Shown here in pieces: positions 45,411-58,788 of a stretch of DNA of 64,000 nucleotides. The first letter of the stretch is position 1. Every line of letters begins with the position of its first letter. The stretch covers positions 20,840,777 through 20,904,776 of the forward strand of contig NC_051141.1 of the NCBI RefSeq assembly GCF_014839805.1, in the 5' to 3' direction. Under the pieces are notes generated by a model. The model did not search any database. It had not been told where the DNA came from and saw only the letters and a list, made by a program, of their open reading frames with translations. Made by a program: the position numbers and the translations under genes. The stretch is from Manduca sexta (Eukaryota > Arthropoda > Insecta > Lepidoptera > Sphingidae).

Positions 45411-48400
45411 GAAAAAACCACAATACCTGATTCTCTCCGGCAACCGCGCCTGCACACACGCGTCTCACAAGATGTTATTGTTAATGCGTCCGCGAATATA
45501 AATTATTATTCTTTTTATTTTTTGCCTCCATTTAACCGCAGGTTAGCCGATTTCGACTGGTTGCAGATTCAAGTGCAGTCAACATAAAGTCTCCTGTCGC
45601 TGTACAGAAGCACGGCGTCTCCCACGAGTGCTAGGACGAGTTGTACCTGTTGTTCACGAGTACGAATGTCTTCAATATTGGTTTTATCACAATAATATTT
45701 ATCTTATTGTATGATTCAAAAACCGAGTAATCAATCAGCGATACCGAGTTCTCCAGTAGTGCAGCGATGGGGTAATATGGAGAAGCGAAACACAGGAGCG
45801 TCGCGGGTTGTAATTGGCACCCTAGTGAAGATATGTGTCCCTTTTCATATCCTTCACAGAGTGCCAAATACAAGGCGCGACAGAAACACAGGAGAAATTG
45901 TGGAACAATAAAGAAATTATCGATATATAAATACGGCACGTATAGGTCGCATGAAGTCAACACTCAGAAGAACATCGACGTGTTGGTTATGAAGCTGTGA
46001 TTACTGAATTAGGAAACTCACCGTAGTGTAAACATCTAATAAAAAGCTGGCGGAGGTTTAATCACAATATAATATTATTATTGATGCGATGTCGGTAAAT
46101 AACGCCTTTGTTTAATGTTTGTTAAAAATTTACGAATTACACTTGTGATGAAGCGCCAACAGAGAGTTTTCCGAGAGTGCTGCGTTGCGATATAATCTGG
46201 AGCAATGTTGCGCTGTGTGAAAAGTGATTACATTCACATAATACATTGATTCCTGTACCCAAGGCGCGGCAGATGCCGTCGACTGTCGAGTGCACGCGAC
46301 GACACACGCGCGCTTTTTACTGCATCTGACGAGAACGTGACACAAAAGATTGAAAAGAATATGATAAATTATACGACAACGAACGAAATTGTTTCTAATT
46401 TATTCTTCTTTTTCATAAACAAAATCATAGTGCATAAAACCATAAAATCATTGTGGAAATAACTACAACAGAATAATAAAGGATTACTGAAATTTATTTG
46501 TTTGTAGTAATCGTTCCAAACACGAGGTGCAAAATCCCATCATACCCGTGGCCCGTTTAAGTGTGGTGCGCTCTGAAATCAGTTTGTGTATATCCAATTC
46601 AAATAGGCCAGCATAATTGTGTCGACTGGCGAGTGGTAACCACCTCCGATCAGTTGTCATTCTATCTGGACCCCACTCTGCTTATCATCAGATGCAGCGG
46701 GGTCAGTTTGCATTGCCCCTGTAATAAAAATAGTATATCTATGAGGTTTCGTATTTGCTTGTGTCAAAATTACAGAAACTTCTTCGTAGTCAACTTACCT
46801 ATGGTACTCAACGTGGAAGAAAACAGAATTAGAACAATATCGAGTATCGGTTCTAGTACCACCTTTCTTATCTATGTGTTCATTCATGGATGACAAAGCT
46901 AGTACATGAATCTATATTCGCCGCCGTGACGCCTGGCTACATCTACTTTGGACGGAGAATTCAATAATCAGCGACATCAAGTGTATCGGCGGGCATGTGT
47001 GGCAACAGAGTATTACACCAAACATAGGCGCAGTTTACCGAAAACGAAGCACATTCAACTACTTGTGTAAGTCGTTACAAAGCATCTGAATCTTTATTGT
47101 TCTTTATTTTTATTAAATTACTAGCTTTTGCCCGCGGCTCCGCCCGCGTTATAAAGTTTTTCAGGCTAAAGTTTTCCGTTATAAAAGTAGTAGTTTCCCG
47201 GGAGCCTATGTTCTTCCCAGGGTCTCAAACTGTCTCCATACCAAATTTCATCTTAATACGTTGGGTAGCTTTTGAGTTTAACACGTTCAGGCAGACAGAT
47301 GCAGCGGGGGACTTTGTTTTATAATATATTTTTTAGAACTTTTTAAGAGGAACAATCCCGTCATACATCATTGTTGCATAACTTTAACCGTTTACGCAGC
47401 GCACGCAACGGAAGCTCTCAAAACTAATAAATTGTCCCCGTTTTTGCAACATGTTTCATTACTGCTCCGCTCCTATTGGTCATAGCGTGATGATATATAG
47501 CCTATAGCACTCCACAAATAAAGGGCTATCCAACACAAAATAAATTTTTCACTTCAAACTGGTAGTTCCTGAGATTAGCCATTACTGCTCCGCTCCTATT
47601 GGTCTAAGCGTGATAATATATAACTTAAAGTACTCCACAAACAAAGGGCTATTCAACACAAAAAGATTTTTTCAGTTTGGACCGGTAGTTCCTGAGATTA
47701 GCGCGTTCAAACAAACAAACTCTTCAGCTTTATATAATAGTATATAGATTAACTTCTTCGATACCAGCCTTCCTGATGCACATGACATGAACAAAAGCAG
47801 AGTTAGAACAATATTGCGTATCGCTTCTGACACCTCTTTTGTTATCAATGTGCAGTTCATTCACAAATAACAAAACCAATGCGAGTAATAACATCTCTAT
47901 ATAATTTTTAAAACATACATTACATTACATAGTCGAATAGTGTATAATGTTCATAGAAATTCATTTCAAGTCATGTAACAATCAGAGTTTTTTAAATTTA
48001 TATTAAGCTAAACAATCAGTTTATTTATTATAATTTATTATTCTTGTGTTATTGGATAAAATAAATGTTTGCTAATCCTATTACGTTAACTAATGTGAAA
48101 AAAAAAACATCTTGAGAAAACCTATATATCTGTGAAATTTTCATTAGAATTTTGAGGGTGTGTGTTTGTTATTTGAGATTTGATTGAAACCCAAAATGAT
48201 CTGCGTATAATCTGAAGGATAGCTTGCGACCAACTTAACTTGTTTGTCATTAGCTGTAATTAAACCAGTAGATGAGACGCCACGTCCGTGGAGCCGAACT
48301 TAGACGACGAAGATGAAGTCACTGACATTACACCTGCGCGCAGGGGTTGCAACACCAGATAACTTATTTTCTTATTATTGAACAAAATAAGTTCCTGGAA

Positions 48401-48710
48401 TTGTAGCTTCTGCGTTGCTATCGAGAAACAGCAAGGTAAAGACAGAAGAGGTACTTAAAAAGAAGAAGAAGTTAAAGCAAGGAGCAGAACATTAGTTAAG
48501 TAACTCTGATGATTTCTTATGTTTACGCGAATGTTAGAAATTAAAATTAAACTATTTTTCGGATTTTATCGCGGTTTAAATATTTTAGTTTTCTCCCGAC
48601 GTTCCGAAGACTTTGCAGCCTTCATGGTCACAAACAGGGCTGAGGTGTTAATCATTCGCAAATTCAAAGTTACAATATTTATTATCTACCTATATTTTAC
48701 AATTATACAA
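45411..48710 (+). repeat. Array unit 7 (B'-C-P-D-E-Q, with dispersed repeat)
   Basis: B' from 45542. C about 45750-45910 (frame 45711-45911). P about 46145-46345. A longer version of the segment upstream of D at 46550-46732, of which units 1-4 keep only a deleted remnant. D 46776-47066, with acceptor 'caaaattacag' and donor 'ttgt|gtaagt'. A dispersed repeat at 47117-47750. E about 47755-47900. Q about 48160-48700. F, G and H are missing. Confidence 0.68.
47117..47750 (+). repeat. Dispersed lepidopteran repeat with a 123-bp tandem duplication
   Basis: Same family as 1553-1728: 'agcttttgcccgcggc' start and 'gagattagcgcgttcaaac' end. The segment 'attactgctccgctcctatt' to 'cctgagattagc' occurs twice in tandem (47458-47580 and about 47581-47703). 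It sits between D and E of unit 7. Confidence 0.7.
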
Positions 48711-51700
48711 CATGCATCATGCGAAGGAGAACTGAGAAGGTGCATCGCACGCTGTGTGTACTATGCTCTTTATGTGACCCGTGTGTTGATATTCACATCA
48801 CATATCGAGTATGTAATACACGGCGCGGAAGATGCCGCCGAGGAGCCAGCGACCGCGACGGCACACACGCGTTTCACAAGATGTTATTGTTAATGTGTCC
48901 GCGAAATTCAATTATTACTTACTCTTTTTAATTTCTGCCTCCATTCCTCCACAGATTGGCCGATTTCCGACTGGTTGCAGGTACAAGGGCAGTCAACACA
49001 AAGTCGCCTCTCATGGTACAGAAGCACGGCGTCTCCCACGAGAGCTAGGACGAGTTGTAGCAGTTGTTCCACATTCTCCAGTAGCGCAGCGATGGGTAAT
49101 ATGGAGAAGCGCAACACAGGAGCGTCGCGGGTTGTAATAGGCTCCCTATTAATGATATGTGTCCCTTTTCATATCCTAAACAGAGTGCCAAATACATGGC
49201 GCGGTAGAAACAGAGGAGGAATTGTGGAACGATGAAGGAATGATCGATCAATGAATACGGCACGTATGGGTCGCATGGAGTCAACACTCAGAAGGAGACA
49301 CCCACTGTAGTGTAAACATGTAATAAAAATCTGGCGGAGGTTTAAACACAACATAGTAATATTATTAGTGCGATGTCGATAATTAACACCTTTGTTCATT
49401 GTTTGTTTATCGTTATAAATTGACTAATTACACTTGTGCTGAAGCGCCACTAGAGAGTTTCCCGAGAGTGCTGCGTTGCGTTATATTATGGAGCAGTGTT
49501 GCGCTTTGTGACTCGGTGTCAATTTATATTATGTGTTTACATCACACAATATATTGATTCCTATACACAAGGCGTGGCCGATGCCGTCGACTGTCGACTG
49601 CACGCGACGACACACGCGCGCTTTATACTGCATCTGACCCGTAAGTAAGAATTAACCTTAAGTTTTATGAAACTGGATTCCACTGTCCACTGCTGCTATA
49701 TGCGATAACAAGTATTATAGGCCCAAATGTAATATAAAAGCAGACCTGAATACAGTGCACATTCTTATACCCGGTGAGTAATATTGTATGGATGTGCCTC
49801 ACTACCGTGCCAAGAACATTAGATACAAGGTCATATATACAGTTCACTTCATATTATTATACTCCTTAATTTACACTCCACATATAAGGGCCAAAAGAAG
49901 TTTTCAGGCACACATCTTCCTTATACATACCTATCCAGCCCCCCCTCCTTCCCTAAAGAATCCCTATAATTCCTCTCGATTCTTTACGATTAGTTAAGAA
50001 AATATACATTGTGAACTTAACCAGCAGAGTTTGGATTACTTGAATCTTTGGCGTTTCGCAGAAGAATATGAGGAAAATTAATCCTTAGTTAGGGTACATT
50101 TCTTTTGCGGCAAATAGAGCGCACTACCATTAGCGATGGCCTTCACAAATGGCGCAGTTAAGTGTGTCGCGCTCTGGGATCAGTCTGTGTATATCGGATT
50201 CAAACAGGCCAGAATAATTGTGTTCACTGGTGACTGGCGAGTGGTAACCATCTCTGGTCAATCGACATTCTATCTGGGCACCACCCTGTTTATCATCAGA
50301 TGCAGTTTGCCGTGCCGCTGTAATTAAAAAGTATACCTTATATCAATGATGTTTTATAATTGCATGTTTCATAACTACAGGTTGACAACTTCGAAGCCAG
50401 GTACCCTGTTGTACCCAACATGGAAGAAAACAGAACTAGAACAATATTGTTTGTCGGGTCTAGCTCCACCTTTGTTGTCTATGTGTTCATTCATAGATAA
50501 CAAAGCTAGTGCATGAATCTGTATTCACCGCCGCGACGCCTGGCTTCATCCACTTTCGACGAAGAGTTCAGCGCTTCGCGACATCCAGTGTACCAGCGAA
50601 CATGTGTGGCAACAGAATATTACACCAAACATGGCCGCAGTTTACTGAAAATGAACCTCGAACACATTAAACTACTTGAGTAAGCCGTTACAAAGCGTCC
50701 AATTCTTTATTATATTTTATTCTCATTCCAATGCTTATTATCTTCGATTCCAGCTCTCTTAATATATATTACGTGACAAAAACAGACCTAGAAAAATATC
50801 AAGTATCGCTTCTGGTAGCACTTCTGTTATCTATTTGTAGTTCGTCATAGGTAACAAAGCTAATGCGAGCAACAATACCTGTATACATTTAGTAAAACAT
50901 ACATTCAGATACCTACATAGACGATTAGTGTAATCAGGTTCAATGAAATTCATCTGAAGTGATGTAACAATCAGCGAATTTTAAATTTATATTCAGTTAA
51001 GTAATATTATATTTATTAATCATTGCGCTTGTGTTCTTGTTTAAAAAAATACTATATAATTAATTCTGAAGAATCTAAGGTCTTACTTATTTCTACTTTA
51101 TAAAGATCTTCATTTCGCTCATCTCAGACGAAACATTAACAACTAAGGCGCAAACCCTTTCACAAGAGGAGACCCGTGTGCAGTAGTAGACACTAGACAG
51201 TTCATTATACAGGACTGGTATTATTAACTAATTGAATGGACCCTGGGTACTTCAGAAACCACACGTGAATAAACCTTCCGTCCGAGCCCGACTGACTAGC
51301 TATTAAAGGAAGTCTATGTTTGTCTGTGTTTTAGATAAAAAAAGATTTAATATATTTGTAAGTGCACAACGCTAGTTTAGAGTCATATGCTAAATGTGTT
51401 ATAATAACTTATAACATTTCTAAAATGATGTCAGAGCACACTACGCGTGTTCAAATGAACGTTACATCAGTATCTTTACGATAAAACAAAATACTAATTA
51501 TACTTCTATACGTAACATAAGTATCAAGTATTGGTTACATTGGCCATGCGGCCAATGCCAGCATGCGCTTGTAGCGCTCGTTCCAACACGCGTAGCATGT
51601 GCCGCCGCTCTGGCCTGCGGGTTCGCTACGCGAGTACCGTTCGGGACAACACGCTTGGCACGTGAGGCGCAACGGTTGATTATTTATTGTTTTGACACCT

Positions 51701-51790
51701 GCCGACGAAGAATATAAGCATTGTTGTTATTGATTTCGAGATCCCAAAATTATCCACGTAAAATCCCAAGTAAAGCTTTCTACCAATTTA
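48711..51790 (+). repeat. Array unit 8 (B-B'/C fused-P-D-E-G)
   Basis: B about 48715-48930. B' from 48955 (acceptor 'ttcctccacag') is joined directly to C near 49070 by a deletion, giving one open frame 48832-49137. P about 49438-49645, ending in a donor-like 'ctgaccc|gtaagt'. An unmatched stretch at 49640-50100. The pre-D segment at 50130-50325. D 50381-50679 (acceptor 'ataactacag', donor 'ttga|gtaagc'). E about 50740-50935. A truncated F about 51240-51290. G about 51560-51712, where the conserved ATG frame is interrupted early. Confidence 0.68.
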
Positions 51791-53240
51791 TTGTCTTTAT
51801 TTATTGATGCAGATAATATTATTATTACTATATACGTTAGTGTCCCCGATATTCAGTTATTACTCTTTTTATTTTCTGCCTCCATTCCTCCACAGATTGG
51901 CCGATTTCCGACTGGTTGCAGGTACAAGGGCAGTCAACACAAAGTCGCCTGTCATGGTACAGAAGCACGGCGTCTCCCACGAGAGCTAGGACGAGTTGTA
52001 GCAGTTGCTCCACATTCTCCAGTAGTGCAGCGATGGGTAATATGGAGAAGCGCAACACAGGAGCGTCGCGGGTTGTAATTGGCACCCTAGCAAGGATATG
52101 TGTTCCTTTTCATATCCTAAACAGAGTGCCAAATACAAGGCGCGACAGAAACAGAGAAGGAATTGAGGAACGATGAAGAAATTATCGATCAATGAATACG
52201 TCACGTATGGATCGCATGAAGTCAACACTCAGAAGCACATCGACGTGTTGGTTATGTTGCTGTGATTACTGATTTAGGCAAATGCCGTCGACTGTCGAGT
52301 GCACGCGACGACACACGCGCGCTTTCTACTGCAACTGACGAGTACTTACTCATCAAATGCAGTAAAAAGCGCGTGTTCGTTCATTTCATTACGTTAACTT
52401 ATGTAAAAGAAAACATCTTGAGAAAAACTATATATCTGTGAAATTTTCATAAGAATTTTGAGGGTGTGTGTTTTTTATTTAAGATTTGATTGAAACCCAA
52501 AATGATCTCCGTATAATCTGAAGGATAGCTTGCGTCCAACTCAACTTGTTTGTCATTAGCTGTAGTTAAACCACTAGATGAGACGCCACGTCCGTGGAGC
52601 CGAACTTAGACGTCGAAGATGACGAGGCAAGTCAATGACATTACACCTGCGCGCAGGGGTTGCAACACCAGATAACTTATTTTCTTATTATTGAACAAAA
52701 TAAGTTCCTGGAATTGTAGCTTCTGCGCTGCTATCGAAAAACAGCTAGAAGAGGTAAAAGGAAGAAGAAGAAGTTAAAACAAGGAGCAGAACATTGGTTA
52801 AATAACTCAGATGATTTCTTATGTTTACGCGAATGCTAGACATTAAAGTTTAAACAATTTTTCGGATTTTATCGCGGTTTAAATATTTTAGTTTTCTCCC
52901 GACGTTTCGACGACTTTGCGGCCTTCGTGGTCACGAAGAGGGCTGAGGTGTTAGTCATCCGCAAATTCAAAGTTACAATATCTATTATCTAACAATATTT
53001 TACAATTATACAACTTTTAAAATTGCATGCGATGTATCCATTCATTTTTCAAGCATCATCTTTCTAGAATCTTTCCAGAACCATCAGGACTTCTAAACAC
53101 TGAATTGACACCAACGTATCATGAATTAGAGGTTGATCAATAATATGTTTGTAAACATATTTCTTAAAGTTATGTGTTGTGGATGAAGTCAGCGAACTGT
53201 CATTAAGGGATGGACAGCTCTGGAAATTATTCTGTTTAAG
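51791..53240 (+). repeat. Array unit 9 (B'/C fused-hairpin 2-Q)
   Basis: B' from 51896, with the same B'/C deletion junction as unit 8 (near 52010). The two are therefore copies of one rearranged ancestor. Hairpin 2 at 52311-52379. Q about 52440-53010. Confidence 0.68.
52311..52379. repeat. Inverted repeat (array hairpin 2, second copy)
   Basis: Arms 52311-52346 and 52347-52379 mirror each other as at 42044-42110. Confidence 0.6.
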
Positions 53241-53470
53241 ACTAGTACTGAGCAGTGCATCATGCGAAGGAGAACTGAGAAGGTGCAGCGCACGCTGTGT
53301 GTACTATGCTCTTTATGTGAGCTGTGTGTTGATATTCACATCACATATCGAGTATATAATACACGGCGCAGAAGATGCCGCCGAGGAGCCAGCGACCGCG
53401 ACGGCACACACACGTCTCACAAGATGTTATTGTTAATGTGTCCGCGAAATTCAATTATTATTTTTAGTTT
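53241..53470 (+). repeat. Array unit 10, truncated (B only)
   Basis: The B module (53262-53470) matches 48715-48930 closely, then similarity stops just before the expected B' acceptor. This marks the right end of the array. Confidence 0.7.
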
Positions 53471-53582
53471 CTGCCACTATTCTATGTATTATCATCTGGT
53501 CTGTATAAATTCGAATCAGTAAATTCGAAGTTATGATCAACATATTGTTAAGTTAAGAAATTTCGAATGTGCGACACATATA

Positions 53583-53917
53583 ATAATAATAATAATAATA
53601 TCAGCCCTGTATTATATACTTGCTCACTGCTGAGCACGGGCCTCCTCTACTACTGAGAGGGATTAGGCCTTAGTCCACCACGCTGGCCTAGTGCGGATTG
53701 GTAGACTTCACACACCTTCGAAATTACTATAGAGAACTTTTCGGATGTGCAGATTTCCTCACGATGTTTTCCTTCACCGTTAAAGCGAACGATAAATTCA
53801 CAAAGAATACACACATGATTTTTTAGAAAAGTCAGAGGTGTGTGCCCTTGGGATTTGAACCTGCGGACATTCGTCTTGGCAGACCGTTCCGCACCCAACT
53901 AGGCTATCGCCGCTTTT
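53583..53917 (-). mobile_element. Complete tRNA-derived SINE
   Basis: On the minus strand the head contains A-box-like 'tagcctagttgg' and B-box-like 'ggttcaaatcc', the RNA polymerase III promoter elements of a tRNA-derived SINE. A body with 'gtgtgaagtctaccaatcc' and 'ggccagcgtggtgg' follows, then an (ATT)n tail. It is flanked by a 9-bp duplication acacatata (53574-53582 and 53918-53926). This is the only full copy in the window. Tail fragments are at 4846 and 37175. Confidence 0.88.
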
Positions 53918-53926
53918 ACACATATA

Positions 53927-54348
53927 TTTAATGCAAAAATTAGTTTCGGAAACCGATAAATCCAAAAACGAATATATAGACAAATGCAAAAAGACAACAG
54001 AGGCAGTAACCGAGATACCTTTCTACAGTCGTTGACGTTATTGTAATGTTCGAAAATTACATATCTTAGCAATACTTATCGTTAGGAAATGTCATTCCCA
54101 CATTTTGTATTAGCGTTAACGATTGTAGTATAGCATTTTCGCTACGGTACCAGAGGTGTCGAAATAACAAAAGAGCACGAATATTGAATGTCCTAGACGA
54201 TGCCTAGGAGGAGCGACAGCAGGAGGGGGGCGGGTAACAGGAGCACTCCGATCGAGCACGTAGCATCTCCGACCCCGTAATCCTCCAGTGTAGATTTGAA
54301 GAAAAATAAACTAACGGCAGTAATCCGACTTCTACTCAATTTTTTATA
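53927..54348. other. Intergenic sequence, nothing recognised
   Basis: No gene or repeat supported. Confidence 0.35.
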
Positions 54349-54784
54349 CAGGGTCATTTTGACATTGCGTTACTAAACGAGAAGTATGTCAGGATCGTGC
54401 AAAGTGGCAATCCATAGTCTCTGCCTACTCCTATGGAATAAAGGCGTGATACTATGTATGTATGTTACTAAATGAAACCATGTACTCGTCTTCACCTTTG
54501 CTGACATTGTGCCAAAAATCTTCAATTAATAACTAATATTTTCGCGAAATATCCTGGTTTTAATATTCAGATTTTTTTGTCATTTTTTAGTTTAATGTGG
54601 ATATGGCGTGTGACGTGAGTGTATTTCTGACTGAAAGTATGATGTTGCCGCTGTAACGAATTCTCTTAGTAGTGGCTTTAGGGCGCGTAAAATTATAATG
54701 ACTTTTTATTAAAATATTTTTTTTTTTTATTATTAAAGATAAGTATGTGGTTTCATTTAGTAACGCGATGTCAAAATGACCCTG
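54349..54784. mobile_element. MITE with about 48-bp terminal inverted repeats
   Basis: The ends 'cagggtcattttgacat' and its complement lie at 54349 and 54784, flanked by TA on both sides (54347-54348 and 54785-54786). The TIRs match over about 48 bp once the inserted LINE tail (54378-54464) is removed. There is no coding capacity. The TA target suggests a Tc1/mariner-type relative. Confidence 0.85.
54378..54464 (+). mobile_element. LINE tail insertion, 87 bp
   Basis: Matches the 3' end of the LINE fragment at 5643-5885 ('gagaagtatg', 'cgtgcaaagtggcaatcc'). It sits in the left TIR of the MITE with an 8-bp duplication TTACTAAA (54370-54377 and 54465-54472). An extremely 5'-truncated retroposition. 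Confidence 0.8.
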
Positions 54785-54786
54785 TA

Positions 54787-57293
<2,507 letters not shown>

Positions 57294-57905
57294 TTTTGTT
57301 TATTTTAGTATTGAATTCCTTAGTTAGTTTGGTTTAGTAAATAAATGTTCAAGTATAGTTATTCATTTTGTTTTTCAATATGCGGATAGTGGCTTTTAAC
57401 AAATTGCTAGGGTTTTGCGTGTATTTTTTTTCAGCTGACCTTACCTGTTGTTGATTTATTTTCTTAATAGCGTGGGCAAGTATTTACGTGTATCAAATTC
57501 GAATGTAACATTTTGCAAGAGTATAGCTATAAATAATTAATCATACTTTTGTGAAATGCGAATCCAAAACTAGTTATTTCGATGTTTCAATTTACATGCC
57601 GCGCACGTGCGATTCATGAAAGAAAAAAAATTGCCCATCTAAACATGAGCAATGGGGAGGCAATTCTGGTCCACGTTAACAGGTATTACTCCTAAATAAT
57701 AAAAGGGCGCCTCCAAAATAGCCGGGCGGCAGCAGCGCTGCAGCTGCGATGCTTTGTAAATATAAGGTCATTAAGGTACCGACCACTATTAGCACACATA
57801 TTAAAGCTAAGGTAGACTAACATAATAGGGTCTTTTCTATAGATAATCACATGCGCATACCAATGAAAAGACAATCTTTTAATATTCCGGTCACGATCAC
57901 TTTTA
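57294..57905. other. Tubulin 3' region and spacer
   Basis: 3' untranslated region with the polyadenylation signal AATAAA at 57340-57345. The rest is A+T-rich without a gene. Confidence 0.55.
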
Positions 57906-58058
57906 GGCTGGTTTTAGTTTTACGCCGACGGCACGCTCACCGTCAGCGCTCATAGCTCAGCGCGTAGTTTGTCAGCGCTGAGGCTCAGCGTGGCTCGTTT
58001 TAGTATCGTACTGACCGCCATACTGTACAGACGACGACCAAAATGCTATCTATCCCAA

Positions 58059-58187
58059 AAAAATAAAAACCGGCGACGACGAAGACTCCATGTTCATCCA
58101 TTGATTGAGCAGAGAGCCGTTGCAGGAGAATTTGTCTTGTTATATGGCACTTTGAGGGCTGACGAAAGTAAATTCTTTAATTACTTA
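58059..58187 (+). pseudogene. Harbinger transposase N-terminal fragment
   Basis: The frame contains 'RRRRRLHVHPLIEQR..AGEFVLLYG.LRADESKFFNYL', which matches the usual start of HARBI1-like transposases (basic run, W/HVHP, GEF, D..KFF). It ends in low-complexity sequence without a clear donor. The next 50-60 residues expected of the family were not found, so the transposase appears to have lost a piece. Confidence 0.65.
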
Positions 58188-58375
58188 AAAAAATATATTT
58201 ACTCATTTTATCATTATATTTATTCATGGTAAATTGTAGGTAACAAAACAACATATTTATTATTATAATGTTTCATATTATAGGAAAGACAAAAAAAAAC
58301 AAATTACATATTATTAGTAATTGTTACAACGCAGCACATGCCAAGCAAAGCCAGCCATGCAGCCATGTGTTAAGC

Positions 58376-58530
58376 CAAGCCAAAGCCAAAGCCAAGCCAA
58401 GCCAAAGCCAAAGCCAAAGCCAAAGCCAAAGCCAAAGCCAAAGCCAAAGCCAAGCCAAGCCAAAGCCAAAGCCAAAGCCAAAGCCAAAGCCACAGCCACA
58501 GCCACAGCCACAGCCAAAGCTAAAGCCATG
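58376..58530. repeat. Hexanucleotide microsatellite (CCAAAG/CCACAG)n
   Basis: About 25 tandem copies of a six-base unit with interspersed five-base 'ccaag' variants. It yields long repetitive open frames (K/P/S/Q/A or G/F/L/W runs) on both strands that are not genes. Confidence 0.93.
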
Positions 58531-58788
58531 CCACGGAGGTTGAATGCCGCAACTCCCACTCAAGCCAGCCAGCAGTATAAATATTGCCTATGGTTCGCCG
58601 TTGATTGTTCGTGACATGACATCCAACTGTTAAATGACGGGTATAAAAACCCAAGGCATTTATTTCAATGGACATTCAATTGTGTGCACTAGTATAAGGC
58701 GAAACGCTGTCCGAATAATAAAACATAATCTCTGAAGTAATTTGTATTTATATTTCTCCCTTCTGTTTTATAATTAAACATAATATAA

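Noticed and set aside
6722..53470. Chemoreceptor, chorion or protease gene cluster
   Set aside because: I tested the open frames of modules A, B', C, D and G by eye against hallmarks of these moth families and found none. The family remains unassigned.
58268..58614. K/P/S/Q-rich and G/F/L/W-rich proteins
   Set aside because: Translation of a hexanucleotide microsatellite in different frames.
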